Assembly (NCBI GenBank): GCA_043755435.1
Contig: JAYUSZ010000091.1
Location: 1-64,000 of the forward strand
DNA length: 64,000 nt
From: JANXSF01 sp043755435
GTDB lineage: Bacteria > Acidobacteriota > Terriglobia > Bryobacterales > Bryobacteraceae
Direction: 5' to 3'
The notes under the pieces were generated by a model. The model searched no databases. It saw nothing but the letters and a program-made list of their open reading frames with translations, and was not told the DNA's origin. Of this stretch, positions 26,443-35,097 are shown piece by piece. Made by a program: the position numbers and the translations under genes. Position 1 is the first letter of the stretch; each line of letters starts with the position of its first letter.

Positions 26443-28061
26443 ACCTTCAGGCGGGCTTTACGCTTCGCGGGCGCAACCCGGACGTTCTTACGTGCATAGC
26501 GAATCTTTCCAACGACGAGGTGTTCACGCCGCCTGAATTTGCCAAACGGATGCTGGATGCGCTCGCCGAGGCTTGGGCGGTAAACAATAGTGGAGCGGAC
26601 CTCTGGGTGGACAGTTCGCTTAGGTTCCTTGATCCCTTCACGAAGTCAGGTGTGTTTCTGCGGGAGATAACCAGCCGTCTTACAAATGGGCTTGCCGCTG
26701 AGATTCCAGATCTTCAGAAACGCGTCGATCATATTCTGACCAAGCAAGTATTTGGCATCGGCATAACACATCTCACAAGCCTGCTTGCGCGGCGCAGCTT
26801 GTATTGTTCCAAGCACGCCAATGGGCGGCACTCGGTTGCCAAAAGCTTCGCTAGCGACGCGGGCAATATTTGGTTTGAGCGGACTGAGCACACATGGTCG
26901 GCAGGCAAGTGTAAGTTTTGTGGAGCAAGCCAGAAAACGTTTGAACGCGGCGAGGGGCTTGAAACTCACGCTTACGCTTTCATTCACACGGACAGCATCA
27001 AAGCTCGGATTGCCGAGTTGTTTGGAGGCAACATGCAGTTTGACGTTATTATAGGCAATCCGCCGTACCAGCTTGACGACGGTGGGTACGGCACGAGCGC
27101 AGCGCCGATCTACGACAAGTTCGTCGAGCAGGCACTAAAGCTTGACCCTCGCCTGCTAACCATGGTCATTCCTGCGCGATGGTACGCGGGTGGCAAAGGG
27201 CTAGACGACTTCAGAAAATTAATGCTCTCAGATGATCGCCTGCGCTCCATCGACGACTACCTAAGTGCTTCGGATGTCTTCCCAGGAGTGGGCCTCAAGG
27301 GTGGCATTTGCTCTTTCCTCTGGGAGAGGGACAACCTGGGGCCGTGCCGGGTCGCCAACCATTTCAAAGATTGGCCTGTCTCTATCGCGAGTCGCCCGCT
27401 TCTTGAGGAGGGCGTGGATGTCTTCATCAGATTCAATGAAGGATTGTCAATCCTTAAGAAGGTTGCTTCTTTGGAAACGGGACAATCTAACTCACTGTCG
27501 CTGCCGAAAAACAAGCGCTTCGACCGACTGGTTAGTTCAAGAAAGCCGTTCGGGCTTGAGACAACGTTCAAGGGAAAAGCTGATAAATCAGGCGACGATC
27601 TCCAAATCTATCAGAATGGCGGGACAGGTTATGTCCCGAGAGCTTCGGTCCAAACTGGCATTCACCTCATAGACTATTGGAAGGTGTACACAGGTCGTGC
27701 TGCGCCTGGGACCGGCAACAGAGACACTTATCCGCACAGGATCATCAGTACTCCCTTCATAGGATCACCGGGAACTATCTCGTCAGAAACGTACCTCTGC
27801 CTTGGTCCTTTCGGCACCCAGAGTGATGCTGAGAGTGTATTGTCCTATCTAACATGCAGGTTGACGCGTTTTCTGATTCTCCTTCACAAGCCATCTCAAG
27901 ACGTTACGCGCAAGGTCTACACCTTCGTACCAACACAAGAGTGGACGAAGCCGTGGACTGACAACGACCTATACGCGAGGTATGGCCTAACCCCTAGCGA
28001 GATCGAATTCGTCGAGAAGGTTGTCCGCCCAATGAACCTCGACAGCGGTGACGATGAGTAA
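26439..28061 (+). CDS. Eco57I-type DNA methylase, catalytic
   Basis: This 540-residue protein has a methylase start-region motif LDPFTKSGVFLRE (about residues 67-79) and the catalytic motif IGNPPYQLDDGG in the middle. A treble-clef-like pair of Cys (CKFCGAS) lies between them. The C-terminal half (YWKVYTGRAAPGTGNRDTYP, then LTCRLTRFLI) resembles the target-recognition regions of Eco57I-class enzymes. It modifies adenine in a recognition sequence that cannot be read here. It overlaps the upstream partial methylase by 4 bases and the downstream helicase by 8 bases: a strongly coupled three-gene operon. Confidence 0.9.
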   Translation: MNLQAGFTLRGRNPDVLTCIANLSNDEVFTPPEFAKRMLDALAEAWAVNNSGADLWVDSSLRFLDPFTKSGVFLREITSRLTNGLAAEIPDLQKRVDHILTKQVFGIGITHLTSLLARRSLYCSKHANGRHSVAKSFASDAGNIWFERTEHTWSAGKCKFCGASQKTFERGEGLETHAYAFIHTDSIKARIAELFGGNMQFDVIIGNPPYQLDDGGYGTSAAPIYDKFVEQALKLDPRLLTMVIPARWYAGGKGLDDFRKLMLSDDRLRSIDDYLSASDVFPGVGLKGGICSFLWERDNLGPCRVANHFKDWPVSIASRPLLEEGVDVFIRFNEGLSILKKVASLETGQSNSLSLPKNKRFDRLVSSRKPFGLETTFKGKADKSGDDLQIYQNGGTGYVPRASVQTGIHLIDYWKVYTGRAAPGTGNRDTYPHRIISTPFIGSPGTISSETYLCLGPFGTQSDAESVLSYLTCRLTRFLILLHKPSQDVTRKVYTFVPTQEWTKPWTDNDLYARYGLTPSEIEFVEKVVRPMNLDSGDDE

Positions 28062-30594
28062 ACCCACCATTGAGCAGATCCTAACGCCGAAGCCAGAAGC
28101 CCGTCCGCGCATCTACGCTTACTCGATTGACGACGAGGCGCACAAGGGCCTTCTCAAGGTTGGGCAGACAACCCGTAACGTGAAACAGCGCGTCGCTGAG
28201 CAACTCAAGACCGCCAGCATCAAGAACTACACCATCGAACTGGACGAATCCGCAGAACGCGACGACGGGGCCATATTTAGCGACCACGAAGTGCGCTCGG
28301 CACTCGTCAAGAAGCAGTTCGCGAATGCCGAACTGGAATGGATGCGCTGTTCCCTCCAGGATTTGAAGACGGTGCTTACCGAGTTGCGCACGGGGCAACG
28401 GTTTACTGGCACGCATCACCAAACGTTTCTGATGCGCAGTGAACAGGCAGAGGCGGTGGACAAGACATTCGACTATTTTCACTCGATCTGGTCTGAGGAT
28501 CAGCACGCCGCCCCGCGATTTCTCTGGAACGCAAAGATGCGCTTTGGAAAAACCTTCACGACGTATCAGCTCGCCAGGAAGCTCGGCACCAAGCGGGTGC
28601 TGGTGCTGACTTTCAAACCTGCGGTGGAGGACGCATGGCAAACCGATTTGGAATCACACGTCGATTTTGACGGCTGGCACTATCTTTCCCGCAATTCCAA
28701 CAGCGATCCGACTGAAATCGACGACGACAAGCCGGTTATCTATTTCGGTTCCTTTCAGGACCTCCTCGGCCGCGACGCGGCGGGAAACATTAAGCCGAAG
28801 AACGAATGGTTGCACACGCTGAACTGGGACCTTGTAGTGTTTGACGAATACCACTTCGGCGCATGGCGGGAAACAGCCAAGGAACTGTTTGAGGGCGAGG
28901 ACGAAGCTGTGGCGAAGAAAGAGACCAAGAACGAATACGCCACCGCGTTGGAAGGTATAAACGAAGGCCTCGGCGTGCTTTCCGAAAAGGAGACGGAGTT
29001 CCTTCCCATCACGACAAAAGCCTACCTCTACCTCTCCGGAACCCCTTTCAAAGCGCTGGCGACGGGCGAGTTTATTGAAGAACAAATCTTCAATTGGACC
29101 TATACCGACGAACAACGCGCCAAGGAAACTTTTGCGGCCGACAACCCCGGCAAGTGGAACCCTTATGGAGCGCTGGCGCAGATGCGTCTGCTTACCTACC
29201 AGATGCCGGACGAACTATTGACGATTGCGAGCGCCGGACAATTCGACGAGTTCGACCTTAACGAGTTTTTTGCGGCCACGGGCACGGGAAAGGGCGGGCA
29301 GTTCAAGCACAAAAGCGACGTACAAAAGTGGCTGGATATTATCCGGGGCCAGTACGCGCCGGGGCTTGTCCAGGGCCTGAAGACGGGCTCGCTGCCACCG
29401 TTTCCTTACTCGGATGTGCGGCTTCTGCCGTACCTGCAGCACTCGTTCTGGTTTCTGCCTAACGTCGCGGCATGTCAGGCGATGGCGAACCTGCTGGCCG
29501 AGAAGCACAACATCTTCTGGCGCGAATATCAGGTTGTCATGGCGGCCGGAGCATCCGCTGGTATTGGCCTTGATGCACTCCCGCCAGTACGCAAGGCCAT
29601 TGGGGGTGGGTTTACGACCAAAACCATCACACTCTCGTGCGGCAAACTGACCACGGGCGTGACTGTGCCGCAGTGGTCTTCAATGCTGATGCTGCGCAAT
29701 CTGAAGAGCCCTGAAACCTACTTTCAGGCTGCCTTTCGTGTGCAGTCTCCTTGGTCTATCAAGAACCCGAATGGTGACGACCCGCAAGAGGAAGAAATCC
29801 TCAAACCAGTGTGCTTCGTGTTTGATTTTGCCCCCACGCGCGCGCTGCGTCAACTCGCTGAATACGGCATCGGACTCTCACCCACTGAATCGAACCCGGA
29901 AAACGCCATCAAGGATCTCGTGTCGTTTCTGCCGGTCCTGGCCTACGACGGTGCGAACATGACTCAGATTGATGCGGGCGGCATTCTGGACATCGCTATG
30001 GCAGGCACTTCCGCCACGCTGCTGGCGCGCAAATGGGAGAGCGCAATGCTGGTGAACGTAGACAACGACACTCTTCGCCGAGTGCTGGATAACCCGGAGG
30101 CAATGGCTGCTGTAGAACGTATCGAGGGCTGGCGAGCGCTGGGCGACCACATCATTGAGACCATCATCAACAAGAGCGAGAAAGTGCGGGAGCTCAAGAA
30201 CAAGGCCAAGGATAAGGAACTGACTGAGAAACAGAAGAAGCAGCTGACCGAGGAGGAGAAGGAATACAAATCCAAGCGGAAGCTTGTGCAAGAAAAGCTG
30301 ATCAAGTTCGCGACCCGCATCCCTGCGTTCATGTACCTTACCGATTTTCGCGAGAACAAGCTGCGGGACGTGATCACCAGGCTAGAGCCGGATTTGTTTG
30401 TGGCAGTCACGGGCCTGACTGTGAAGGATTTCCATCTGCTGGTGGATCTCAAGGTGTTCAATACCGAGCAGATGAACCAGGCGGTGTTCGCGTTCCGCCG
30501 CTACGAGGATGCGTCGCTGCGGTACACGGGCATCGAGAGCCATGAGGGGCTTACGCATTATGGGCTTTACGACACTGTGATAGGAGTGGAATGA
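28054..30594 (+). CDS. restriction protein: GIY-YIG nuclease fused to SF2 helicase
   Basis: The ATG at 28054 overlaps the methylase stop; a GTG at 28048 is possible. The protein is 846 residues. Residues 19-46 form a GIY-YIG/T5orf172-like nuclease core (RIYAYSIDDEAH, LLKVGQTTRNVKQRV). Residues 123-270 carry the helicase start with Walker A KMRFGKT (161-167) and DEYH box (264-267). Later helicase parts include LYLSGTPFKALA, TITLSCGKLTTGVTVPQWS and FQAAFRVQSP (motif VI with Arg). A Lys/Glu coiled coil (KNKAKDKELTEKQKKQL) precedes a compact C-terminal domain. Helicase-driven cutting by the GIY-YIG domain is inferred from the fusion. Confidence 0.9.
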   Translation: MSKPTIEQILTPKPEARPRIYAYSIDDEAHKGLLKVGQTTRNVKQRVAEQLKTASIKNYTIELDESAERDDGAIFSDHEVRSALVKKQFANAELEWMRCSLQDLKTVLTELRTGQRFTGTHHQTFLMRSEQAEAVDKTFDYFHSIWSEDQHAAPRFLWNAKMRFGKTFTTYQLARKLGTKRVLVLTFKPAVEDAWQTDLESHVDFDGWHYLSRNSNSDPTEIDDDKPVIYFGSFQDLLGRDAAGNIKPKNEWLHTLNWDLVVFDEYHFGAWRETAKELFEGEDEAVAKKETKNEYATALEGINEGLGVLSEKETEFLPITTKAYLYLSGTPFKALATGEFIEEQIFNWTYTDEQRAKETFAADNPGKWNPYGALAQMRLLTYQMPDELLTIASAGQFDEFDLNEFFAATGTGKGGQFKHKSDVQKWLDIIRGQYAPGLVQGLKTGSLPPFPYSDVRLLPYLQHSFWFLPNVAACQAMANLLAEKHNIFWREYQVVMAAGASAGIGLDALPPVRKAIGGGFTTKTITLSCGKLTTGVTVPQWSSMLMLRNLKSPETYFQAAFRVQSPWSIKNPNGDDPQEEEILKPVCFVFDFAPTRALRQLAEYGIGLSPTESNPENAIKDLVSFLPVLAYDGANMTQIDAGGILDIAMAGTSATLLARKWESAMLVNVDNDTLRRVLDNPEAMAAVERIEGWRALGDHIIETIINKSEKVRELKNKAKDKELTEKQKKQLTEEEKEYKSKRKLVQEKLIKFATRIPAFMYLTDFRENKLRDVITRLEPDLFVAVTGLTVKDFHLLVDLKVFNTEQMNQAVFAFRRYEDASLRYTGIESHEGLTHYGLYDTVIGVE

Positions 30595-30599
30595 GGCGG

Positions 30600-30714
30600 C
30601 AGCGCTAAGAAGTGTATCAATGACGCCAGCGGCAGGCTTTAGACTAGCATAAGTAAGCTGTTGTTCCCCGTAACAGCGGTCGTCCATTGAAACGCGAGCG
30701 TAGCCGTATTTCAT
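30600..30714 (-). pseudogene. serine recombinase N-terminal remnant
   Basis: From the ATG ending at 30714 the minus strand reads MKYGYARVSMDD, the hallmark N-terminus of resolvase/invertase enzymes including the catalytic Ser9. It then degrades (EQQLTYASLKPAAGVIDTLL) with faint similarity. The fragment ends against the stop of the GIY-YIG-helicase gene. A recombinase C-terminal remnant lies at about 24989-25090 in the same orientation on the far side of the operon. Confidence 0.6.
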
Positions 30715-30786
30715 ACCTGCATTGTGGGACAACAAAATGGGACGCCGAAACCCCGTTTTCATTAGGTGCAGTTTTCGTACCGAAAA

Positions 30787-31545
30787 CTACCGTTTTTGGA
30801 ACTGCTCACCTTTCGCAGCGGGCGTTCCAGTACGTAGCGGTCGATAGCGCTGGTGCATGATGGCCAATGCCACTAATGCAAATCCCAGCAACATATTGGT
30901 TACAGGCTCAGGAACGGTGCTTGACAGCGAATATGCCCGATCTTGTTGACGGGTAAAAGTTCCACTGATACTTCCATTCACAAACTGTTGCTGGAAACTG
31001 CTGTCGTCAACTGTTCCCGTCCCTGCAACCCACGCAAACAATGGATCGAAATTCGAAGTGTGACTAAAAGGAGAGAACCAATACGTAACTCCTCCAATAG
31101 CATTGAAGTTCGTGATATTGGCCGTAAATGAGTAGAGTGTAATTGAATTACCGGTGAACAACGCAGTTCCAATCGTCTGACGCGTAACCTGCGCTGATCC
31201 TAGTGAAGTAGTTGAGATTGCCACTCCAGGAAGTCCGGCAATATTTGAAAAGATGTCGATATCCCAGCTGGTTGTATTTGGCGAGCCATTTGAATACGGG
31301 TTGGTACCACTAAGGTACATACCGAACCAAGTAGCTTGATTTATAGAGGTGCTTGTGCCAACCGAAAAACTATCGAACGTCCGAAAACCGGTAGTACTCG
31401 AACTTACATGAGACGTCCAAGCCGCCCCTGGATTGTCCCCGTTGGTTTGCCAAAGAAGAGGTTGGTTGTAAACTGGGGCCGCATTGGCCAACTCCCATGA
31501 CATGACGATTGGCGTAGCAATAAATAGAATGAGTCTTCTGTTCAT
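30787..31545 (-). CDS. PEP-CTERM exosortase-substrate protein
   Basis: The 252-residue protein has a signal peptide (LILFIATPIVMSWELANA), a Ser/Thr/Asn-rich beta domain and the C-terminal sorting signal VPEP-TNMLLGFALVALAIMHQRYRP. PEP-CTERM proteins are exported, cleaved by an exosortase and often linked to exopolysaccharide. Unusually, about 15 residues (TGTPAAKGEQFQKR) follow the basic cluster, where most members end in a few arginines. It is convergent with the restriction operon and sits inside the accessory block. Confidence 0.85.
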   Translation of the reverse strand: MNRRLILFIATPIVMSWELANAAPVYNQPLLWQTNGDNPGAAWTSHVSSSTTGFRTFDSFSVGTSTSINQATWFGMYLSGTNPYSNGSPNTTSWDIDIFSNIAGLPGVAISTTSLGSAQVTRQTIGTALFTGNSITLYSFTANITNFNAIGGVTYWFSPFSHTSNFDPLFAWVAGTGTVDDSSFQQQFVNGSISGTFTRQQDRAYSLSSTVPEPVTNMLLGFALVALAIMHQRYRPLRTGTPAAKGEQFQKR

Positions 31546-31677
31546 ACGTAATTTCCTTTTCGGCTCAAAACTTTCGGGAGAGGACTAACGTAGTATATAC
31601 CTTTAACTAGTCGATTTGTGACGTCTCTACCTATAAGGAGTTGTTGCACTAATGACCCTTTTCGGAACGAGCCAGGC

Positions 31678-32013
31678 TCAAAAGATCCGAATCCTACATA
31701 TGTCCCGAAGATTACCCAGGTCTAGCGTCTCGTCAAAATGTTCTTCCGGCTTCCGTGCCGGTCGCGCTGTTCGGTTGGTGATCTGGTAGGTGCAATTTTC
31801 AAACTTGAAAGCCTCGGTCTTGGTGTATGCGAAACGGTATTCGTCTTGATAGGCGAATTGCCCGAGCTTACACGTGGTGATCCTGTCTGGTAATGCCCAG
31901 GCAGATCCCATCAGGTCCTCCTGCCTGTAGTATGTCACTTTGCGCGAAACGAACCTGGCGTAGTCGCCAATGTCTTCGCTGACGTGGTTTTTTTTGTCGT
32001 GGGTAGTTCTCAA
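31678..32013 (-). pseudogene. C-terminal fragment of an uncharacterised protein
   Basis: The frame begins at a TTG with no ribosome site and gives 111 residues. It reads like the end of a longer protein: YARFVSRKVTYYRQEDL, then AYQDEYRFAYTKTEAFKFEN and a tail LGNLRDICRIRIF. The core Y-Q-x-E-[YF]-R pattern occurs near the C-terminus of a family of accessory-island hypotheticals. The missing N-terminal half suggests truncation. Function unknown. Confidence 0.45.
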
Positions 32014-32142
32014 GTTCGCGTATGCTGCTGAACTTTGCTCCTCAACATCGGACTGGGGCGTATACGGGCTGCTACATAGAAGTAGGGATTACGCCGCGCG
32101 GAACGGCTTGGCCCAAACGGGAGGCAACCAGTAAGGGCAGCC

Positions 32143-32661
32143 CTACTCCGCTGTCTCATTACTAGCGAGTTTAGCGCGAACGTCTTTCATCAGGCGAAAC
32201 AGATGATAGGGGTCGCTTGATGACGACAGAAAATCAAACCGCTCATAGGAAGCTTTCGCCTCTTCGTCTTTTGCGTGGACGGCAAATGCCCGGATACCGG
32301 CAATATCAGCGGCTTGCACGGTACGGACCATCGCATCTTTCAAAAGTCCAGCACCTAGGCCCCTGCCCTGCCAACTCGCAGCCACCGCCAAGCGCGCAAG
32401 TAGCATGATCGGCACTGGGTGCCGGGCCACTCCCTTTGTCAAACGTACCGGTGCTTCGTCGTATTCGACCTGGCCCACGACGAGAGTGTAGTAGCCAACC
32501 ACTTCCGCTTCACTCAAGGCAATGTAGGTTTGCGATGCCCCGGCTTGCTGATTCTGGAGCGCGTAGCGAATGAGGAACCGATTAAGCGCTTCCCTGTTGC
32601 AATCGAAAACTTCAACCGCGTGGCCGCGTTGCAGTTTTTCTATGCGGAGCGGGTGCGTCAA
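32143..32661 (-). CDS. GNAT acetyltransferase toxin (TacT-like)
   Basis: This 172-residue GNAT protein opens with LRIEKLQRGHAVEVFDCNRE and ALNRFL, as TacT/AtaT-type toxins do. It shows the acetyl-CoA loop ARLAVAASWQGRGLGAGLLKDAM and the late Tyr segment KASYERFDF. Such toxins acetylate charged aminoacyl-tRNAs and stop translation. It overlaps the upstream DUF1778 gene by 4 bases, with the antitoxin first, the standard order. The active residues look intact. Confidence 0.92.
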   Translation of the reverse strand: MTHPLRIEKLQRGHAVEVFDCNREALNRFLIRYALQNQQAGASQTYIALSEAEVVGYYTLVVGQVEYDEAPVRLTKGVARHPVPIMLLARLAVAASWQGRGLGAGLLKDAMVRTVQAADIAGIRAFAVHAKDEEAKASYERFDFLSSSSDPYHLFRLMKDVRAKLASNETAE

Positions 32662-32948
32662 TCAAGCCCGCCGCGCTCGAATACGCTGGGCTCCCGAAGA
32701 AGCTTTGCAAGGCGCGGGGATGGTGGCGGGGGCGCATCCAGGGCTTTTTGAAAGGCGGTCCACTGCTGGGCGTTCAACCCGAATCGTTGGCGGTCCGGCA
32801 AGGTTTCTTCCGCGCGCGCTAACGCGCTTTCAAGAACAAACTCGCTGACGGAGCGGTGCGCGAGACTGGCGGCGATTTGGAGCGCTCGCTTAGCCGAGGG
32901 GGTCAGGCGCAGATCGAGCTTTTCATTTCTGGTTTCGACGTTGGACAT
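32658..32948 (-). CDS. DUF1778 antitoxin (TacA-like)
   Basis: The 96-residue protein has the ribbon-helix-helix core RLTPSAKRALQIAASLAHRSVSEF followed by VLESALARAEE, and a C-terminal neutralising tail with LNAQQWTAFQKALDAPPPPSPRL. DUF1778 antitoxins bind the GNAT toxin and repress their own promoter. A ribosome-like AAGGAGAC precedes the start on the minus strand. The pair with the gene at 32143-32661 appears complete and likely functional. Confidence 0.93.
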   Translation of the reverse strand: MSNVETRNEKLDLRLTPSAKRALQIAASLAHRSVSEFVLESALARAEETLPDRQRFGLNAQQWTAFQKALDAPPPPSPRLAKLLREPSVFERGGLD

Positions 32949-33038
32949 GGCGGTCTCCTTCTAGGAACACCATACCATACATGCCAGACATTGTCATGAC
33001 ATTTTTGGCTGGAGCTGACTTCACCTGCCCACGATGGA

Positions 33039-33587
33039 TTGGATCAGACGAACTCGCCAGCAACTGGACAACCTACAGAGAGTTTTGTGGCGCGAGCTAG
33101 ATTCGCACTGGAAGGACTAAAGAAATGCGAAAAGGGTTTACAAGAAAACCGCATGAGGACGCCTGAATTAGGATTCTTTGATGCCTCCAGCGAAGGCACC
33201 ATCCAAGTGGCTGACGATGGAAAGTTACGCTTTGAACCGCAGGCCGGTGGCAAACACAAGCAACTGAAAATCGTCGAAGAAAAGAAGCTGGATCTGATGA
33301 AGCACTATATCGAAATGGCCAGCGCAAAACCGCCTGCCCCGCAGCAGCGAAATCGGCCGACCCCAGCGGCAATTGAGCAAAAGAAAGCGGCGGAGGCGGC
33401 CATGCACGTGTCGCTAGGCTTGGGCAAGGACGTTTCCCGGCCGACCTGCAACGCCGTTGGAGCGCGGATTTCGAAGAGCGGCACGAGGCCGCTTTCGCAA
33501 AGGTTTCGGCGATCTTATGATTGTGGGACGAGGGCTTCTTCGGGGTGTGCCGTAGCAAATGGCACGACACGCTTGCTATTGCGGTAA
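33039..33587 (+). pseudogene. 5' part of a split small gene fused to unrelated sequence
   Basis: The frame opens at a TTG (MDQTNSPATGQP, ARFALEGLKKCEKGLQENRM), runs through the repeated core RTPELGFFDASSEGTIQVAD to AAIEQKKAAEAA, then at 33402 enters unrelated low-quality sequence. The second copy at 38482-38729 keeps what looks like the natural C-terminus (AKLATK stop). So this locus probably holds the N-terminal end of a roughly 130-residue protein that has been split. Function unknown. Confidence 0.55.
33155..33402 (+). repeat. 248-bp direct repeat, left copy
   Basis: This segment matches 38482-38729 with no gaps and about 7 mismatches by eye (about 97 percent). It is coding in both places. 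The copies have the same orientation and bracket the 5.1-kb island between them. Confidence 0.9.
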
Positions 33588-33612
33588 TTAGGGGGCCGCA
33601 TGAGCGTAGCAC

Positions 33613-34392
33613 CTACCCTTCTTGTCTGGGTTTGGCAGCGAGAAACAATTCTACTCCAAAATAAGTCCGCGCCAAGTAGGCCGTCCGCTCAAGAGGATCG
33701 TCATCTTTTATCAGTGGCGCTGAGGCTTCAACGGTGGCACGCCAGCTTCGTCCATGATGTTCTTGAATGATCGTGTCCATCTTTTCAGACACTTCCCGGA
33801 GCCACTCTCTGACTCCATATCCGTCTGAACTCGTCGGGTGATCAATGGCTCTAGAAACGACTTCGGGATGCCTCCGCACCAGGAGTTCACGAGGGTTCGA
33901 CATGAAGTATGCGGTCGTGTCACTCGGTCGAAATGAGATTCGATGGCGCTCGTTATTGGGGAGCGGGCCGATATCGAGGGGAGAGAACATCGCGGAACTC
34001 GCAAGCACCTGTTTCGCCAGGTAACACTTGTTCAGGGTGTCCACGTCCGCAAATCCTGGCGCGATGTACTATACCTGATTGCCTGCCTGTTCCAACTCCA
34101 TCAGCATCTTGTGCTGGTCTGACTGATCCTTTCGGTGAAGCCAGAAGCGATAGAACGTTGGTTGCAGAAGACCCTTCTTACACTCCAGTGCTGTTCTCCG
34201 CCTGAGTTCATGGCACAGCTTGAACTGAAGGAACAAAGCGCTGCCAATTAGCACGTCAAAGCCCCCACCCGCCTTGCCCTCGACGTACAGCGACGGGAAA
34301 TACGGTGCAGCCTTGAGGCCTGCACCCATACCGTTTGCGAACTCTTCGGTGACGCAATAGCCGTATGAGAACTCCGTGAGCCGCGTTTCCAT
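33613..34392 (-). pseudogene. hypothetical protein interrupted by an in-frame TAG
   Basis: A ribosome site AGGAG precedes the ATG ending at 34392. The frame reads METRLTEFSYGYCVTEEFAN and GKAGGGFDVLIG to MELEQAGNQV, hits TAG at 34069-34071, and continues in the same frame YIAPGFADVDTLNKCYLAKQ to the stop at 33613. The normal reading at the stop would be VYYIAPGF, so one base change (TAT to TAG) truncates it. The whole product would be about 259 residues. It resembles island-borne hypotheticals; function unknown. Confidence 0.75.
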
Positions 34393-34791
34393 TTCTTCTC
34401 CTAGTTTCACTCGATTTTACAAAAACGCCCGGCACAAGAAGCGGATAGGGGGCCCTGTAGCCAGATGAAGATCGCGCCGAGGCTGACGGCACGGGAAAAA
34501 TCCTGGGTAAGAGGACGTTGAGAGCCGCCATTGGCTGGTGACATATTCATCGCCCAGTAGGGCTCTTCCCTGGTACCGACATTTGTGATGGCCCCGAGTT
34601 TACCGCGAAGCGGCACCCTGGGTGGGACTTGCGATTGTTTCGGTCCCATAACGCGCGACTCGGAAAATGGTCTCCACCGAACAGTCCGTGCCGGACCTCT
34701 ATACGGGTGGCCGACCACCTAGACGGCACTAAATCCGATCTTTCCTACAATGCCGTTTGAGTTCCTTGTGATCTACGATGGGAGTTGAGCC
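34393..34791. other. 400-bp non-coding stretch with island repeat A
   Basis: No gene is supported; the minus-strand frames here have implausible composition. At 34648-34717 it contains one copy of a short repeat (ATAACGCGCGACTCGG then GACCTCTATACGG) that recurs at 35779-35847 and partly at 38353-38385. Confidence 0.45.
34648..34717 (+). repeat. island repeat, copy A
   Basis: Begins ATAACGCGCGACTCGGAAAA and ends GACCTCTATACGGGTGGCCG ACCA. It matches copy B at both ends with a one-base indel in the middle. Confidence 0.55.
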
Positions 34792-35097
34792 ATGCCAAAG
34801 ACGGTGCACGTGATCCCCAGAAACGGGCAGTGGGCAGTGAAGCGCGAAGGCGGCAGCCCAACTCGTGTTTTCTCAACCCAACGAGAAGCGATTGAGAACG
34901 CGAGAGTCATGGCAAGAGGGGAAAGCTCTGGCCAACTCGTGGTGCATGGACGTAATGGTCAGATTCGAGAGCATGACACTTATGGCATGCCGCCGATTCA
35001 AGATCCTCCCGGCAAGAAGTCCGCAAAGATCGAGAAGGCAGTAGCCAAAATCACTCGTGACCGGCTCAGTGCGGACCCATTGCCACGGCATGGCTAG
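34792..35097 (+). CDS. DUF2188 domain protein
   Basis: The 101-residue product has the DUF2188 pattern: VHVIPRNGQWAVKREGGSPT, FSTQREAIENARVMAR, then SGQLVVHGRNGQIREHDTYG. DUF2188 is a small beta-hairpin/helix domain of unknown function found alone or beside other genes. A Lys-rich tail (KKSAKIEKAVAKITRDRL) extends past the domain. It overlaps the next gene by 8 bases, implying coupling with the TIR/deoxyribosyltransferase-like protein. Confidence 0.88.
   Translation: MPKTVHVIPRNGQWAVKREGGSPTRVFSTQREAIENARVMARGESSGQLVVHGRNGQIREHDTYGMPPIQDPPGKKSAKIEKAVAKITRDRLSADPLPRHG

Noticed and set aside
34407..34729. Minus-strand frame with MSPANGGSQRPLTQDFSRAV
   Set aside because: No ribosome site or family; composition fits non-coding DNA with island repeat A inside.
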